Translations under genes and position numbers: made by a program
Assembly: GCA_947489325.1 (NCBI GenBank)
Contig: CANLDA010000001.1
Location: forward strand, 1 to 64,000
Length of the DNA stretch: 64,000 bases
From: an uncultured Paracoccaceae bacterium
GTDB taxonomy: Bacteria; Pseudomonadota; Alphaproteobacteria; Rhodobacterales; Rhodobacteraceae
Reading direction: 5' to 3'
Part shown: positions 9,217 to 17,210 of the stretch, one piece after another
Numbering within the stretch: the stretch's first letter is position 1
Layout: every line of letters begins with the position of its first letter
The notes under the pieces: generated by a model
Told to the model about the DNA's origin: nothing
Database searches by the model: none
What the model saw: the letters and a program-made list of their open reading frames with translations, nothing else

Positions 9217-10628
9217 AACTTATCCCCAAACAAAAACTGCGCCGCGCGATCCAGTCGAATATGAGGTGGCCCTTCAGATCGGCGTAACGTCAGAGGTGCA
9301 GGCGCGAAACTCATCACCTCATAGTCTGCATCCAACCATCGTTCCGCCCCTTGTCGCGCGGGGGTTAACAGCCGCGTAGGGTCTTCGGGCAACTCGCCGG
9401 GATAAAATGCGGCGTGTCTGCCTGTGTTTAACAACCGGCCACGCACACAAGGCAGATCTTGATCTGCGTGCCGCAGCATGTCTTCGGTTGTGGTGCGCAA
9501 GGACGCCAAGGACAGCGCATGCGTTTCGGCCCCTGCAAATTGTGCGCGCTCCTGCACATCTCGCATCAAGGCCTGCATGAATCCGGTCAAGCGAGGATGC
9601 TGCTGATGGTGCAAATGATCCGCCTTTGTCGCCGCAAACAGGATCTTTTCCACACGCCTGCCCCCGAAGATAGAGCGGAGGAAGGAATTTCCGCCGGGGC
9701 GAAATGCCGACAACACATCCTGCATGGCCAGCCTCAAATCATCTACGGCGCTTGGTCCATTATGAATTGCCCCCAATGCATCAACCAGCACCACCTGTCG
9801 GTCTATTCTGGCGAAATGATCCTTGAAGAATGGGCGCACCACATGGGATTTATAAGCCTCAAACCGGCGCTCCATCTCGCGATAAAGCGATTTTCGACCG
9901 GGACGTTCGGCCGGGCGCATTGGGGCAAAAGTCAACGCTGGAGAGCCTGCCAAATCACCGGGCAACAAAAACCGCCCCGGCGTGCAATCAGAATATCCCG
10001 CGTCGCGCGCAGTATGCAAATACGCGGTGAACGCACGCGCAAGCGCCTGCGCCACAGGTTCGTCAAGCTCTGCCAAGGCATCGGTTTGCTCAAGCTCGGC
10101 CCGAAATTCGCGCGCTTCGCCGCGCCCACTCAGGCGCCCCAAAACCTCTTGGGACCACGTGTCAAAATTCTTGTTCATCAAACCAAGATCCAACAGCCAT
10201 TCGCCCGGATAATCGACAATATCCAAATGCACTGTGCGCGGCCGTTGTATTCCAGCCAAAAGACCGTTGGGTTTTACACGCAAAGACAGACGCAGCTCTG
10301 AAATGGAGCGTGTGCTTTGTGGCCAATGTGGTTCAGGCCCAATTAGCGCGTCACGGTGCGCCTCAAAGTCGAACCGAGGCACGGTCACATCCGGCTGTGG
10401 TTGCAAATAGGCCGCCAGAATGCGCCCCTCGGCCGCAGCATTCAGATTGATCATGCGCGCACGATCCAGCATATTGGCCACAAGCGATGTGATGAATACC
10501 GTCTTTCCCGATCGAGCAAGCCCAGTAACACCCAAACGCACCACTGGTTCAAACAGGCTTTCTGATATGCGATCCCCAACGCTTTCGACGCCACGACTCA
10601 CACCTTCTGCCAATGCTGTAATCACCAA
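9213..10628 (-). CDS. YcjX-like P-loop GTPase (DUF463)
   Basis: A 471-residue protein with Walker A GLARSGKT at about residues 35-42, a G3-like DYPGE motif and a G4-like TKAD motif, the pattern of the YcjX/DUF463 GTPase family associated in enterobacteria with the phage-shock/stress regulon. Length is usual. Start is TTG 10628 or the adjacent GTG 10625, after AAGGGG; no ATG fits. First gene of an operon with an acetyltransferase and a YcjF homologue. No pspA-like gene is visible in the window. Confidence 0.88.
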   Translation of the reverse strand: MVITALAEGVSRGVESVGDRISESLFEPVVRLGVTGLARSGKTVFITSLVANMLDRARMINLNAAAEGRILAAYLQPQPDVTVPRFDFEAHRDALIGPEPHWPQSTRSISELRLSLRVKPNGLLAGIQRPRTVHLDIVDYPGEWLLDLGLMNKNFDTWSQEVLGRLSGRGEAREFRAELEQTDALAELDEPVAQALARAFTAYLHTARDAGYSDCTPGRFLLPGDLAGSPALTFAPMRPAERPGRKSLYREMERRFEAYKSHVVRPFFKDHFARIDRQVVLVDALGAIHNGPSAVDDLRLAMQDVLSAFRPGGNSFLRSIFGGRRVEKILFAATKADHLHHQQHPRLTGFMQALMRDVQERAQFAGAETHALSLASLRTTTEDMLRHADQDLPCVRGRLLNTGRHAAFYPGELPEDPTRLLTPARQGAERWLDADYEVMSFAPAPLTLRRSEGPPHIRLDRAAQFLFGDKL

Positions 10629-10785
10629 GTTGATCTGCCCCTTGTCTGTCTCCTACCAACCTATGAACGACCGGACAGAATTGCCAGAGCATTAGCCACG
10701 GGGAATTCGCACACAAACAGATCAAATTGCAACCGATGCCGCGCAGGGGATTGATCGCCACGCATCAGAGCGCTATGGCACCTCT

Positions 10786-11565
10786 ATGCCCAGATATGCC
10801 CTACAAGTTGAATACCACGGTGCCCCATTCGCTGGCTGGCAACGTCAGGCCGACCAGCCGTCAGTGCAAGGCGCGATAGAAGAGGCGCTGGCCAAGCTAG
10901 AGCCGCGCGCGCACACGATTGCTGCGGCAGGGCGCACCGATGCGGGCGTACATGGCCTTGCACAGGTTGCCCATTGCGATCTGGAAAAAGACTGGGATCC
11001 GTTCCGCCTGTCCGAAGCGTTGAACTATCACCTCAAACCTGCACCCGTTGCCATCGTTCAGACAGCTCAGGTTTCCGATGATTGGCACGCCCGGTTTTCA
11101 GCGCGTGAACGACGCTATCTGTTTCGCATCCTAATACGGCGCGCACCAGCCACGCATCAGGCCGGTTTGGTTTGGCAAGTGCGTCACGACTTGGACGTCG
11201 CCGCCATGCAAGAAGGTGCAGATCACCTGATTGGCCTGCATGATTTCACCACGTTCCGGTCCTCGATCTGCCAAGCGGCAAGCCCGGTTAAGACATTGGA
11301 TGAACTTCGCGTTGAAAAAATCGACACGCTGACAGGCCCGGAAATACACTTTCATGTGAGAGCGCGGTCCTTCTTACACAATCAAGTGCGTAGTTTTGTC
11401 GGCACTTTGGAACGTGTTGGCGCCGGAAGCTGGGCACCAGAGGATGTCAAATCTGCCCTAGAAGCCACAAATCGCGCCGCGTGCGGGCCAGTCTCTCCGC
11501 CTCAAGGATTGTATCTTGCCGGCGTTGAATACCCCGACAATCCCTTCAGTTCTCTGGATGGGTGA
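10786..11565 (+). CDS. truA: tRNA pseudouridine(38-40) synthase
   Basis: Isomerises uridine to pseudouridine at positions 38-40 of the tRNA anticodon stem-loop. The catalytic aspartate is D52 in GRTDAGVHG, and the second half has the RSFLHNQVR motif. At 259 residues it matches TruA. Start ATG 10786. Its stop codon abuts the stop of the following opposite-strand gene with no base between them. Confidence 0.96.
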   Translation: MPRYALQVEYHGAPFAGWQRQADQPSVQGAIEEALAKLEPRAHTIAAAGRTDAGVHGLAQVAHCDLEKDWDPFRLSEALNYHLKPAPVAIVQTAQVSDDWHARFSARERRYLFRILIRRAPATHQAGLVWQVRHDLDVAAMQEGADHLIGLHDFTTFRSSICQAASPVKTLDELRVEKIDTLTGPEIHFHVRARSFLHNQVRSFVGTLERVGAGSWAPEDVKSALEATNRAACGPVSPPQGLYLAGVEYPDNPFSSLDG

Positions 11566-12024
11566 TCAGACGGATTCTTCTTCCAGATGCAGTTTCATAT
11601 CGATGAGGATTTGTTGAATAAGCAAGGTTTCACGCAACAACCGCTTGGCCTCATTCACAGAAATAACACCATCTTCAATGGATTGATTATATTCCGCCAT
11701 CAACATCGCAAATCGTTGACTTAAAACAATAACATCCGAATTCACGCCACCTTTTTCCTTGACGTTGGCACGGCGATCATCATGCGACAAAGTGATGCCT
11801 TTAAGCTCTGCAAGGGCGGACGTCACATGCGGATAACTTGCAGCCTCTTCCAAAGCAGCCACCGCATCAATCGGCATAAAGCGATCCATATGTTCGGGAT
11901 GGTCAGAATAATACCTGCCCAAAGTCGCTTTGGATTTGCCTGTTAACACGCAAGCGGGCTCTATCCCCACATCCTTTACAAGCGCCTCTGTATGCTTCTT
12001 CAAGTAGCTGCCTACTCCAGCCAT
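11566..12024 (-). CDS. Conserved-looking hypothetical protein, possible DNA-binding
   Basis: I cannot assign a family with certainty. The 152-residue protein has an N-terminal helical region with TGKSKATLGRYYSDHPEH, which could be a helix-turn-helix recognition element, then a helical C-terminal half ending in acidic residues. The layout is reminiscent of small phage-type regulators, but that is inference only. No phage genes surround it. It is transcribed alone, convergent with truA, with a long structured intergenic region beyond its 5' end. Confidence 0.6.
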   Translation of the reverse strand: MAGVGSYLKKHTEALVKDVGIEPACVLTGKSKATLGRYYSDHPEHMDRFMPIDAVAALEEAASYPHVTSALAELKGITLSHDDRRANVKEKGGVNSDVIVLSQRFAMLMAEYNQSIEDGVISVNEAKRLLRETLLIQQILIDMKLHLEEESV

Positions 12025-12373
12025 ATACTGATCCCCTCGAATATGACCCCCATCAACACGGGGAAATGACCAAGTCTTTTCCCATTAAAGGGTTAACAAC
12101 CATTTGTCATTTGTAAAGTGTTCCCAAGGTTTTCCGGGAACTGTTTGAGTAACCGATGCCCCCAACATCGGACTACGGGTGGGGCAGCCAAAGTTTGTGA
12201 GGGGCAAACTGAAAATTGGCAGGTTCGCTTGGGTATTGATCAAAGATTTTTCCATCCCCAGAGGCTATGCCTCGTGAAAATATTTGATTAACAAGCGAAC
12301 CCGGACCCTTCGTGGGTCCGGGTCTCAGTCTGAAGACTTGCCAATACGGGCACTGGCAGATTAACACCGCGCT
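12025..12373. other. 349-base intergenic region rich in hairpins
   Basis: No protein gene is evident. It contains a CCGATG/CATCGG hairpin (12153-12171), an AGTTTG/CAAACT hairpin (12192-12210), the long hairpin of 12222-12301 and the stem of 12299-12323. The half near 12024 should also hold the promoter of the 152-residue protein. Confidence 0.6.
12192..12323 (+). ncRNA. Candidate structured RNA element in front of tdk
   Basis: GGTTCGCTTG at 12222-12231 pairs perfectly with CAAGCGAACC at 12292-12301, and the pairing continues imperfectly inward (TCAAA, ATTTT blocks against AATAT/TTTGA), with an inner GAGGC-tat-GCCTC hairpin at 12261-12273. The 3' arm overlaps by three bases the perfect 10-bp stem ACCCGGACCC/GGGTCCGGGT at 12299-12323, so the two cannot both form fully. 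The latter has no T run, so a simple terminator is unlikely. It could be an mRNA leader element, a small RNA or an inserted inverted-repeat element. Confidence 0.4.
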
Positions 12374-12949
12374 ATGGCCAAGCTTTACTTTCACTACTCG
12401 ACAATGAACGCCGGTAAATCCACGGTACTCCTGCAAGCCTCGCACAATTATCATGAGCGAGGCATGAAGACCTATTTACTTACGGCCCGCCTTGATCACC
12501 GCGCCGGGCATGGGCGTATCTCCTCACGTATTGGCATCGCAGAAGAGGCTGATACCTTTGACAGTGCAGATGATCTGTTTGCAAAACTTTCTCAGCGCTT
12601 AGACGAATCCCCCATCGCATGTGTGTTTATTGATGAGGCACAGTTTCTGAGTAAAGATCAGGTCTGGCAATTGGCGCGCGCAGTAGATGACCTGAGGGTT
12701 CCCATCATGTGTTATGGCCTGCGCGTCGATTTTCAGGGGGAACTTTTCCCTGGATCGGCTGCTCTGTTAGCTTTGGCTGATGAAATGCGCGAGGTGCGTA
12801 CGATTTGTCACTGCGGAAAAAAGGCCACCATGGTTGTACGTCAAAATAGAGACGGCGCCGCCATAAAAGACGGCGCACAAGTACAAATCGGTGGGAATGA
12901 AACCTATGTCAGCCTATGCCGACGTCATTGGCGAGAAGCGATGGCGTGA
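12374..12949 (+). CDS. tdk: Thymidine kinase (type II)
   Basis: Phosphorylates thymidine to dTMP in the salvage pathway. The P-loop MNAGKST is at residues 11-17, the catalytic base E88 sits in DEAQ (87-90), and the structural zinc site has C145, C147, C182 and H185. Length of 191 residues is normal for the tetrameric type II enzyme. Start ATG 12374 has no good ribosome site in front. The upstream 180 bases fold strongly, so expression may be controlled at the leader. Confidence 0.95.
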   Translation: MAKLYFHYSTMNAGKSTVLLQASHNYHERGMKTYLLTARLDHRAGHGRISSRIGIAEEADTFDSADDLFAKLSQRLDESPIACVFIDEAQFLSKDQVWQLARAVDDLRVPIMCYGLRVDFQGELFPGSAALLALADEMREVRTICHCGKKATMVVRQNRDGAAIKDGAQVQIGGNETYVSLCRRHWREAMA

Positions 12950-12958
12950 TCCAAATGG

Positions 12959-13053
12959 GCGCGCTCACGCGCGCGCTTAATATCTCGCTCAAATCCTATT
13001 CGGATTTGATCTCGGGTCGCCTCCGGCGGGGATACTTCATCCAAGAAGAAGCC
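12959..13053 (+). repeat. Intergenic hairpin-plus-box repeat, copy 2 (long form)
   Basis: About 95 bases: a GCGCGCT-cac-GCGCGCGC hairpin, a CAAATCC-N5-GGATTTG hairpin (12990-13008), ATCTCGGGT, then the constant box GGGGATACTTCATCC + AAGAAGAAGCC. It is clearly homologous along its length to copy 3 at 27545-27644, which lies in reverse orientation. It starts ten bases after the tdk stop. Confidence 0.75.
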
Positions 13054-13103
13054 CCCTGTTTTTCTAGTTAATGGAATTGACGTAGCCAATGGGGGCACAC
13101 TTG

Positions 13104-14057
13104 TCAGACTTTATTTGGCAAAGCAGCCCCTGTAGCAAAGGCGATCAGGTTATTCACCGCCATCAACCCCATATCGGTACGCACCTCAAGCGCAGCTGTT
13201 CCAAGATGTGGAAGCAGTGTCACGTTATCTAGATCGACCAACGCCTGTGGGACTGCAGGTTCAAATTCGTACACATCAAGCCCCGCACCCGCGATGGATT
13301 GGGTTTGCAAGGCGGCGATCAAGGCTGTTTCATCCACCACATCCCCACGTGCGATGTTCACAAAATGGGCATGGGGCTGCATGGCATCAAACACAGTTGT
13401 GTTGATGATATGGCGAGTCGCGGCACCACCGGGCACGGCAGCGACAAGGAAATCCACCTGAGAGGCAAGTTCTGTCAAGGATCCGATTTGTTCGGCAGGC
13501 AAATCAACCTGTTTAGGTGAGCGGTTGAAATATTTCACACGCATTCCAAATCCGAAATGGCAGCGACGAGCGATCGCTTCGCCGATACGGCCCATTCCAA
13601 CGATACCAACTGTTTTGCCGCTCATATGCAGGCCAAGCATTTGGGTGGGATGCCAACCATCCCATTGCCCCGTGCGTACCAGCCGCTCGCCCTCGGCAGC
13701 GCGGCGCGCACTCATCAACATTAGCATCAGAGCGATGTCCGATGTTGCATCCGTCACGGCCCCAGGCGTGTTGGTCACAGCGATGCCTGCGGCAGTGGCT
13801 GCATCCACGTCAATGTGGTTATATCCAACGCCAAAGTTGGCAAGTATCTTGCATCGAGCATCAGGCACATTTGCAAAGACCTCTGCAGTGTACATGTCGC
13901 GCAAGGTCGGCAAAACGGCATCATAATTGCGCAAACTATCGCGCAACTCTTGAGCCCCTAAAGGGTGTGTCTCTGTACGCACTGTCACATCATAATGCGT
14001 CTTAGCTGCGTCAACGACAGGCGTTGGCAGCGGCCGGGAAATAAAAAGTTTCTTCAA
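13104..14057 (-). CDS. D-2-hydroxyacid dehydrogenase (glyoxylate/hydroxypyruvate reductase type)
   Basis: NAD(P)H-dependent oxidoreductase of 317 residues. The Rossmann motif GxGxxG is at 154-159 and the catalytic trio is R237 (NIARG), E266 (YEFEP) and H284 (LPHLGT). The sequence around NFGVGYNHID and the LPHLG box is closest to glyoxylate or glycerate dehydrogenases; exact substrate is not determinable. The start is TTG at 14057, overlapping the csaA stop as TTGA; AAGGAGG nine bases upstream supports it, and no in-frame ATG exists there. Last gene of the proC-csaA-dehydrogenase operon. Confidence 0.88.
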   Translation of the reverse strand: MKKLFISRPLPTPVVDAAKTHYDVTVRTETHPLGAQELRDSLRNYDAVLPTLRDMYTAEVFANVPDARCKILANFGVGYNHIDVDAATAAGIAVTNTPGAVTDATSDIALMLMLMSARRAAEGERLVRTGQWDGWHPTQMLGLHMSGKTVGIVGMGRIGEAIARRCHFGFGMRVKYFNRSPKQVDLPAEQIGSLTELASQVDFLVAAVPGGAATRHIINTTVFDAMQPHAHFVNIARGDVVDETALIAALQTQSIAGAGLDVYEFEPAVPQALVDLDNVTLLPHLGTAALEVRTDMGLMAVNNLIAFATGAALPNKV

Positions 14058-14392
14058 TGCATTCGTCCTCCTTGCGGCACCTCTTGGTCAGGGCCAATCA
14101 GCACGATCTCTCCGTCTTTGTCCGGTAATCCCAGAACAAGGATTTCAGACATAAACTTGCCGATCTGGCGCGGCGGAAAGTTAACAACCGCCATCACCTG
14201 TTTGCCAAACAGTTGCACAGGATCGTAATGCCTTGTGATTTGAGCGGAACTCTTCTTTACGCCCAATTCTTTGCCAAAATCGACCCACAGCTTGATTGCG
14301 GGCTTGCGGGCCTCAGGATAGGGCTGTGCATCGACAATAGTGCCCACCCGAATATCGACCTTTAGGAATTCATCAAAACTCAGATTATCCAT
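14054..14392 (-). CDS. csaA: CsaA-type tRNA-binding protein
   Basis: A 112-residue OB-fold protein of the CsaA family, which binds tRNA and was described as an export-related chaperone. The sequence FLKVDIRVGTIV near the N-terminus and FGKQVMAVVNFPPRQIG in the middle match the tRNA-binding OB domain. Start ATG 14392 lies within the last codons of proC (8-base overlap). Its stop overlaps the TTG start of the dehydrogenase, so the three genes appear translationally linked. Confidence 0.92.
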   Translation of the reverse strand: MDNLSFDEFLKVDIRVGTIVDAQPYPEARKPAIKLWVDFGKELGVKKSSAQITRHYDPVQLFGKQVMAVVNFPPRQIGKFMSEILVLGLPDKDGEIVLIGPDQEVPQGGRMH

Positions 14393-15191
14393 TTGCAAGC
14401 TCGCGTGAGCGATCTGCAGCTGCGGCGACAGTTTTTTCCATCAGCACAGGCAATGCATCCATCAACACCTCAAGCCCAGCCTGAGTCGTCCCATTCGGGC
14501 TTGTGACATTGACGCGCAGTTGCGCAGGTGTTTCGTCTGCTGTTTCCGCCAAAGCGCCCGCGCCTGCGACAGTGGCCTTGGCCAACGCCATGGCAAGATC
14601 AGGCGCAAGGCCCTGTGCCTCGCCCGCAGCAGCAAGACATTCAATCATATGAAAAACATAGGCAGGGCCAGAGCCGGACACCCCGGTCACTGCATCCATC
14701 TGCCCCTCATCTTCAAGGCACACGACCTGTCCTACGGCGGACAGCAATGCATCTGCAAGTGTCATCATTGCATCATTGGCGTGTGTGTTACCGACAATTG
14801 CAGTGATGCCTTTGCCCACGGCGGCCGGAGTGTTGGGCATCGCGCGGATGATCGGCGTTTGCGCACCAAGCATGTCCTCGTAATGGGCGATTGTGATGCC
14901 TGCTGCCACGGATAGGAATAGCGTCTCACCATTGCCCATGGATTGCAGGGCTGGCAAAGCTTCGGTCATCATTTGAGGTTTCACGGCGATCAGGACAATC
15001 GCGGGTGTGGTAGGCAAGTCCGCGTTGATATGTACCCCGGTGGCCTTGACCCAGTCGTTTGGAAAGGGGTCCTGCACGTAAACCGACGCCGCAGGAAGTC
15101 CGTCCGCCAGCCACCCTTCAAGCATAGCAGAGCCCATTTTCCCGCATCCCAGCAGGACAAGGCCACGTTCAGCCACAAAATTCATATCCAT
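14385..15191 (-). CDS. proC: Pyrroline-5-carboxylate reductase
   Basis: Final step of proline synthesis, reducing 1-pyrroline-5-carboxylate with NAD(P)H. The N-terminal dinucleotide motif (LLGCGKMGSAM) and the C-terminal family signature region (SGSGPAYVFHMIE...TVAGAGALAE) are present; 268 residues is normal. The start may be ATG 15191 or 15185. The ribosome site GGGGGA for 15191 is part of the strong hairpin at 15199-15226, which also lies directly behind the YbjN-like gene, so structure may control proC translation. Confidence 0.95.
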   Translation of the reverse strand: MDMNFVAERGLVLLGCGKMGSAMLEGWLADGLPAASVYVQDPFPNDWVKATGVHINADLPTTPAIVLIAVKPQMMTEALPALQSMGNGETLFLSVAAGITIAHYEDMLGAQTPIIRAMPNTPAAVGKGITAIVGNTHANDAMMTLADALLSAVGQVVCLEDEGQMDAVTGVSGSGPAYVFHMIECLAAAGEAQGLAPDLAMALAKATVAGAGALAETADETPAQLRVNVTSPNGTTQAGLEVLMDALPVLMEKTVAAAADRSRELANG

Positions 15192-15198
15192 GAAAGGA

Positions 15199-15226
15199 AA
15201 TCCCCCGATTTGTTATCGGGGGGATT
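15199..15226 (-). terminator. Hairpin between the YbjN-like gene and proC
   Basis: AATCCCCCGAT (15199-15209) pairs with ATCGGGGGGATT (15215-15226) with one bulged G and a 5-base loop. On the minus strand it begins two bases after the YbjN-like stop and ends in GATTTCC, a weak T tract. It contains the purine-rich ribosome site of proC. Confidence 0.6.
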
Positions 15227-15227
15227 G

Positions 15228-15728
15228 TTACGCGCGCCCGTAAGCCTCTGCAATGGCGACCTGCAGTGCGTCTTCGACTTTACGATCGCCCCAGACCACC
15301 AATTGGAAGGCCGGATAGAACCGCTCGGCACTAAGCACGGCGGCATTGATCATGGTATCAATCTGATCAGGGCTGGCGACTTGTCCGCCTGCCAGCACAA
15401 GACCATAGCGATAGATCATCAATTTTTGCTTTGCCCAATAGGTAAAGGCCCCGGCCCAACATTGATCGTTAACCGCGTTCAGGGCTTCGTGAAGATGGGG
15501 GAGCTTTTCTTCAGGGGGTTCCATTTCAAAGGAACAAACCAATCGCAAGGTTTCATCATAGTGAGACCAGGCCAAGGTGATTGAGTAGGTACGCCACTGC
15601 CCTTCAACCGCCATGGCAATCTGATCATCCGCGATGCGGTCAAAAGACCAATCATGGTGCTCTGCGATATGCTCGACGATATCAATTGGGTGAATATCTT
15701 CTTCAAAGAACTGCTCTGACAATGCCAT
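15228..15728 (-). CDS. YbjN-domain protein
   Basis: A 166-residue soluble protein of the YbjN/type III secretion chaperone-like family. The pattern FDRIADDQIAMAVEGQWRTYSITLAWSH, followed by LRLVCSFEM and a long helical region with NDQCWAGAFTYW, is typical. The function is not established. Start ATG 15728 follows AGAGGTGG. Transcribed toward proC; a strong hairpin between them suggests partial termination. Its 5' region, shared with the PhzF-like gene, carries palindromes and DnaA-box-like sequences. Confidence 0.85.
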   Translation of the reverse strand: MALSEQFFEEDIHPIDIVEHIAEHHDWSFDRIADDQIAMAVEGQWRTYSITLAWSHYDETLRLVCSFEMEPPEEKLPHLHEALNAVNDQCWAGAFTYWAKQKLMIYRYGLVLAGGQVASPDQIDTMINAAVLSAERFYPAFQLVVWGDRKVEDALQVAIAEAYGRA

Positions 15729-16033
15729 GGCGCCACCTCTTTTCTGTTATTGCGCTGGGAGTTGACAGCATCGCCAACGCTTGGTGTCTGCTCTAGGGAA
15801 TGAGGGTAATATCATCCCCCTTACCATATATGGTGGTGGGTAAAGGCCGCCCTGTAAAGCAAAATATCTGTGGATAACACAATAAGTTGTGGATGAATTG
15901 AAATACACCACAAGAGATATCCCCAGCGTCACGACGTGGTATGTGCAAAAAACGCGCGTCAATTGTGTGCCTTGTTGGGACGTATATAATTTGTCAGTCT
16001 GCACCAACCCTATCCCTCGCCAGAGTCGCAAAA
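15729..16033. promoter_or_regulatory. Divergent intergenic region with a 12-bp palindrome and two DnaA-box-like sites
   Basis: Contains ACCATATATGGT (15823-15834, perfect palindrome), TGTGGATAA (15869-15877, reverse complement of the consensus DnaA box TTATCCACA) and TGTGGATGA (15888-15896, one mismatch). The stretch 15860-15925 is AT-rich. No gene is evident inside; promoters for the YbjN-like and PhzF-like genes must lie here. Confidence 0.45.
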
Positions 16034-16867
16034 ATGCCGGATCGCCTTTATCAGTATCAGTTGGTTGATGTTTTCTCGGACGTGCCATTTTTCGGCAATC
16101 CGCTGGCTGTTGTGCATGCAGCACAAGGGATGAGCGACGCAGACATGGCCCGGCTGGCCAATTGGTTCAACCTGAGTGAGACAGCGTTTCTGCTTCCCCC
16201 AGAAGATGCCTCAGCTGACTACCAAGTACGTATCTTTACACCACAGAGGGAATTGCCATTTGCCGGTCACCCTACACTTGGGAGTTGTCACGCATGGCTT
16301 GCCGCCGGAGGGCAGCCCAAGGGTGCAACCATCGTTCAGGAATGTGGCGCGGGACTCATTCATATTCAACGCGATGGCGCGCGGCTGGCCTTTGCCGCAC
16401 CGCCACTGATCAAAGAAGGGCCGGTAGCAGAGGAAACCTTGGAGCAAATCGCGCTCGGTTTAGGAATAAGCCGCGATGCAATCAAAGCAGCACAATGGAT
16501 CGACAACGGGCCGGGTTGGATCGGCATTCTGATGCAAGACAGCCAAAGCGTTTTAGATCTGACACCAGATTTTTCTGCTCTAAACGGGTTACGTATCGGG
16601 GTGGTTGGCCCCTGCCTGCCAGATGACATCGCAGATTTTGAAGTCCGCGGATTTACCGCAGCAGGGTTTGAAGACCCGGTAACTGGCAGCTTGAACGCCG
16701 GAATTGCGCAATGGCTGATGGGGTCAGGCCTTGCCGCGCAAAACTATGTCGCGCGACAAGGAACAGTGTTGGGACGCGATGGGCGTATTTTTGTTGCGCG
16801 CAAAGATACTGCAATTTGGGTCGGTGGTGACTGCACAATCTGCGTTACAGGGCAACTTACCCTGTAA
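16034..16867 (+). CDS. PhzF-family isomerase-like protein
   Basis: A 277-residue protein with the diaminopimelate-epimerase fold of the PhzF family. The likely catalytic glutamate is E49 in FNLSETAFL; the GHPTLG loop (78-83) and GFEDPVTGS loop are present. Most members outside phenazine clusters have unknown substrates, and no phenazine genes are seen here. ATG 16034 matches the usual N-terminus (YQLVDVF); a 31-residue upstream extension is open but improbable. A poor ribosome site precedes it. Confidence 0.88.
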   Translation: MPDRLYQYQLVDVFSDVPFFGNPLAVVHAAQGMSDADMARLANWFNLSETAFLLPPEDASADYQVRIFTPQRELPFAGHPTLGSCHAWLAAGGQPKGATIVQECGAGLIHIQRDGARLAFAAPPLIKEGPVAEETLEQIALGLGISRDAIKAAQWIDNGPGWIGILMQDSQSVLDLTPDFSALNGLRIGVVGPCLPDDIADFEVRGFTAAGFEDPVTGSLNAGIAQWLMGSGLAAQNYVARQGTVLGRDGRIFVARKDTAIWVGGDCTICVTGQLTL

Positions 16868-16875
16868 GTACGGTA

Positions 16876-17115
16876 TTATTTGCTTTCCAGCGCATCAAGG
16901 CGCGCCTTCAGCGCCTCGTTTTCTTCGCGGGCTTTTTGCGCCATGGCGCGCACGGCGTCGAATTCTTCGCGCGTCACAAAATCACGATCTGCAAGCCAGC
17001 GATCCATAAGGGATTTCATGGCGTTTTCGGCCTCGTCCTTGGCGCCTTGCGCCACACCCATGGCGTTGGTCATCAGCTGGGACATGTCATCCATGAACTT
17101 GTTTCGGGTCTGCAT
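16876..17115 (-). CDS. ubiK: UbiK-like ubiquinone biosynthesis accessory factor (BMFP/YqiC)
   Basis: A 79-residue protein with an amphipathic N-terminal helix and a C-terminal coiled coil (REEFDAVRAMAQKAREENEA...LDALES), the layout of the BMFP/UbiK family, which helps assemble the ubiquinone hydroxylation complex under aerobic conditions and can fuse membranes. Start ATG 17115 with GGAGA five bases upstream. Divergent from lgt and convergent with the PhzF-like gene (8 bases between stops). Confidence 0.88.
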   Translation of the reverse strand: MQTRNKFMDDMSQLMTNAMGVAQGAKDEAENAMKSLMDRWLADRDFVTREEFDAVRAMAQKAREENEALKARLDALESK

Positions 17116-17210
17116 CAGATTCTCCGCAATTGCTTTGTGCTCTATATGGTCCGCAATGACCCTCGGTGCAAGGTTGACTCTCGCCCGCTCTGCCGGGCAG
17201 ACAGGCGCTT

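Noticed and set aside
9459-10301. 280-codon plus-strand frame within the YcjX-like gene
   Set aside because: Shadow of a clear gene; no domain, no start signals.
11566-12024. Prophage remnant
   Set aside because: The 152-residue protein has a phage-regulator-like look, but no integrase, attachment repeat or structural gene is visible.
15869-15896. Replication origin
   Set aside because: Only two DnaA-like boxes, no dnaA/hemE/parAB neighbours and no unwinding region of note.
16034-16867. Phenazine biosynthesis locus
   Set aside because: Only a PhzF-family protein is present, and this family is widespread outside phenazine producers.
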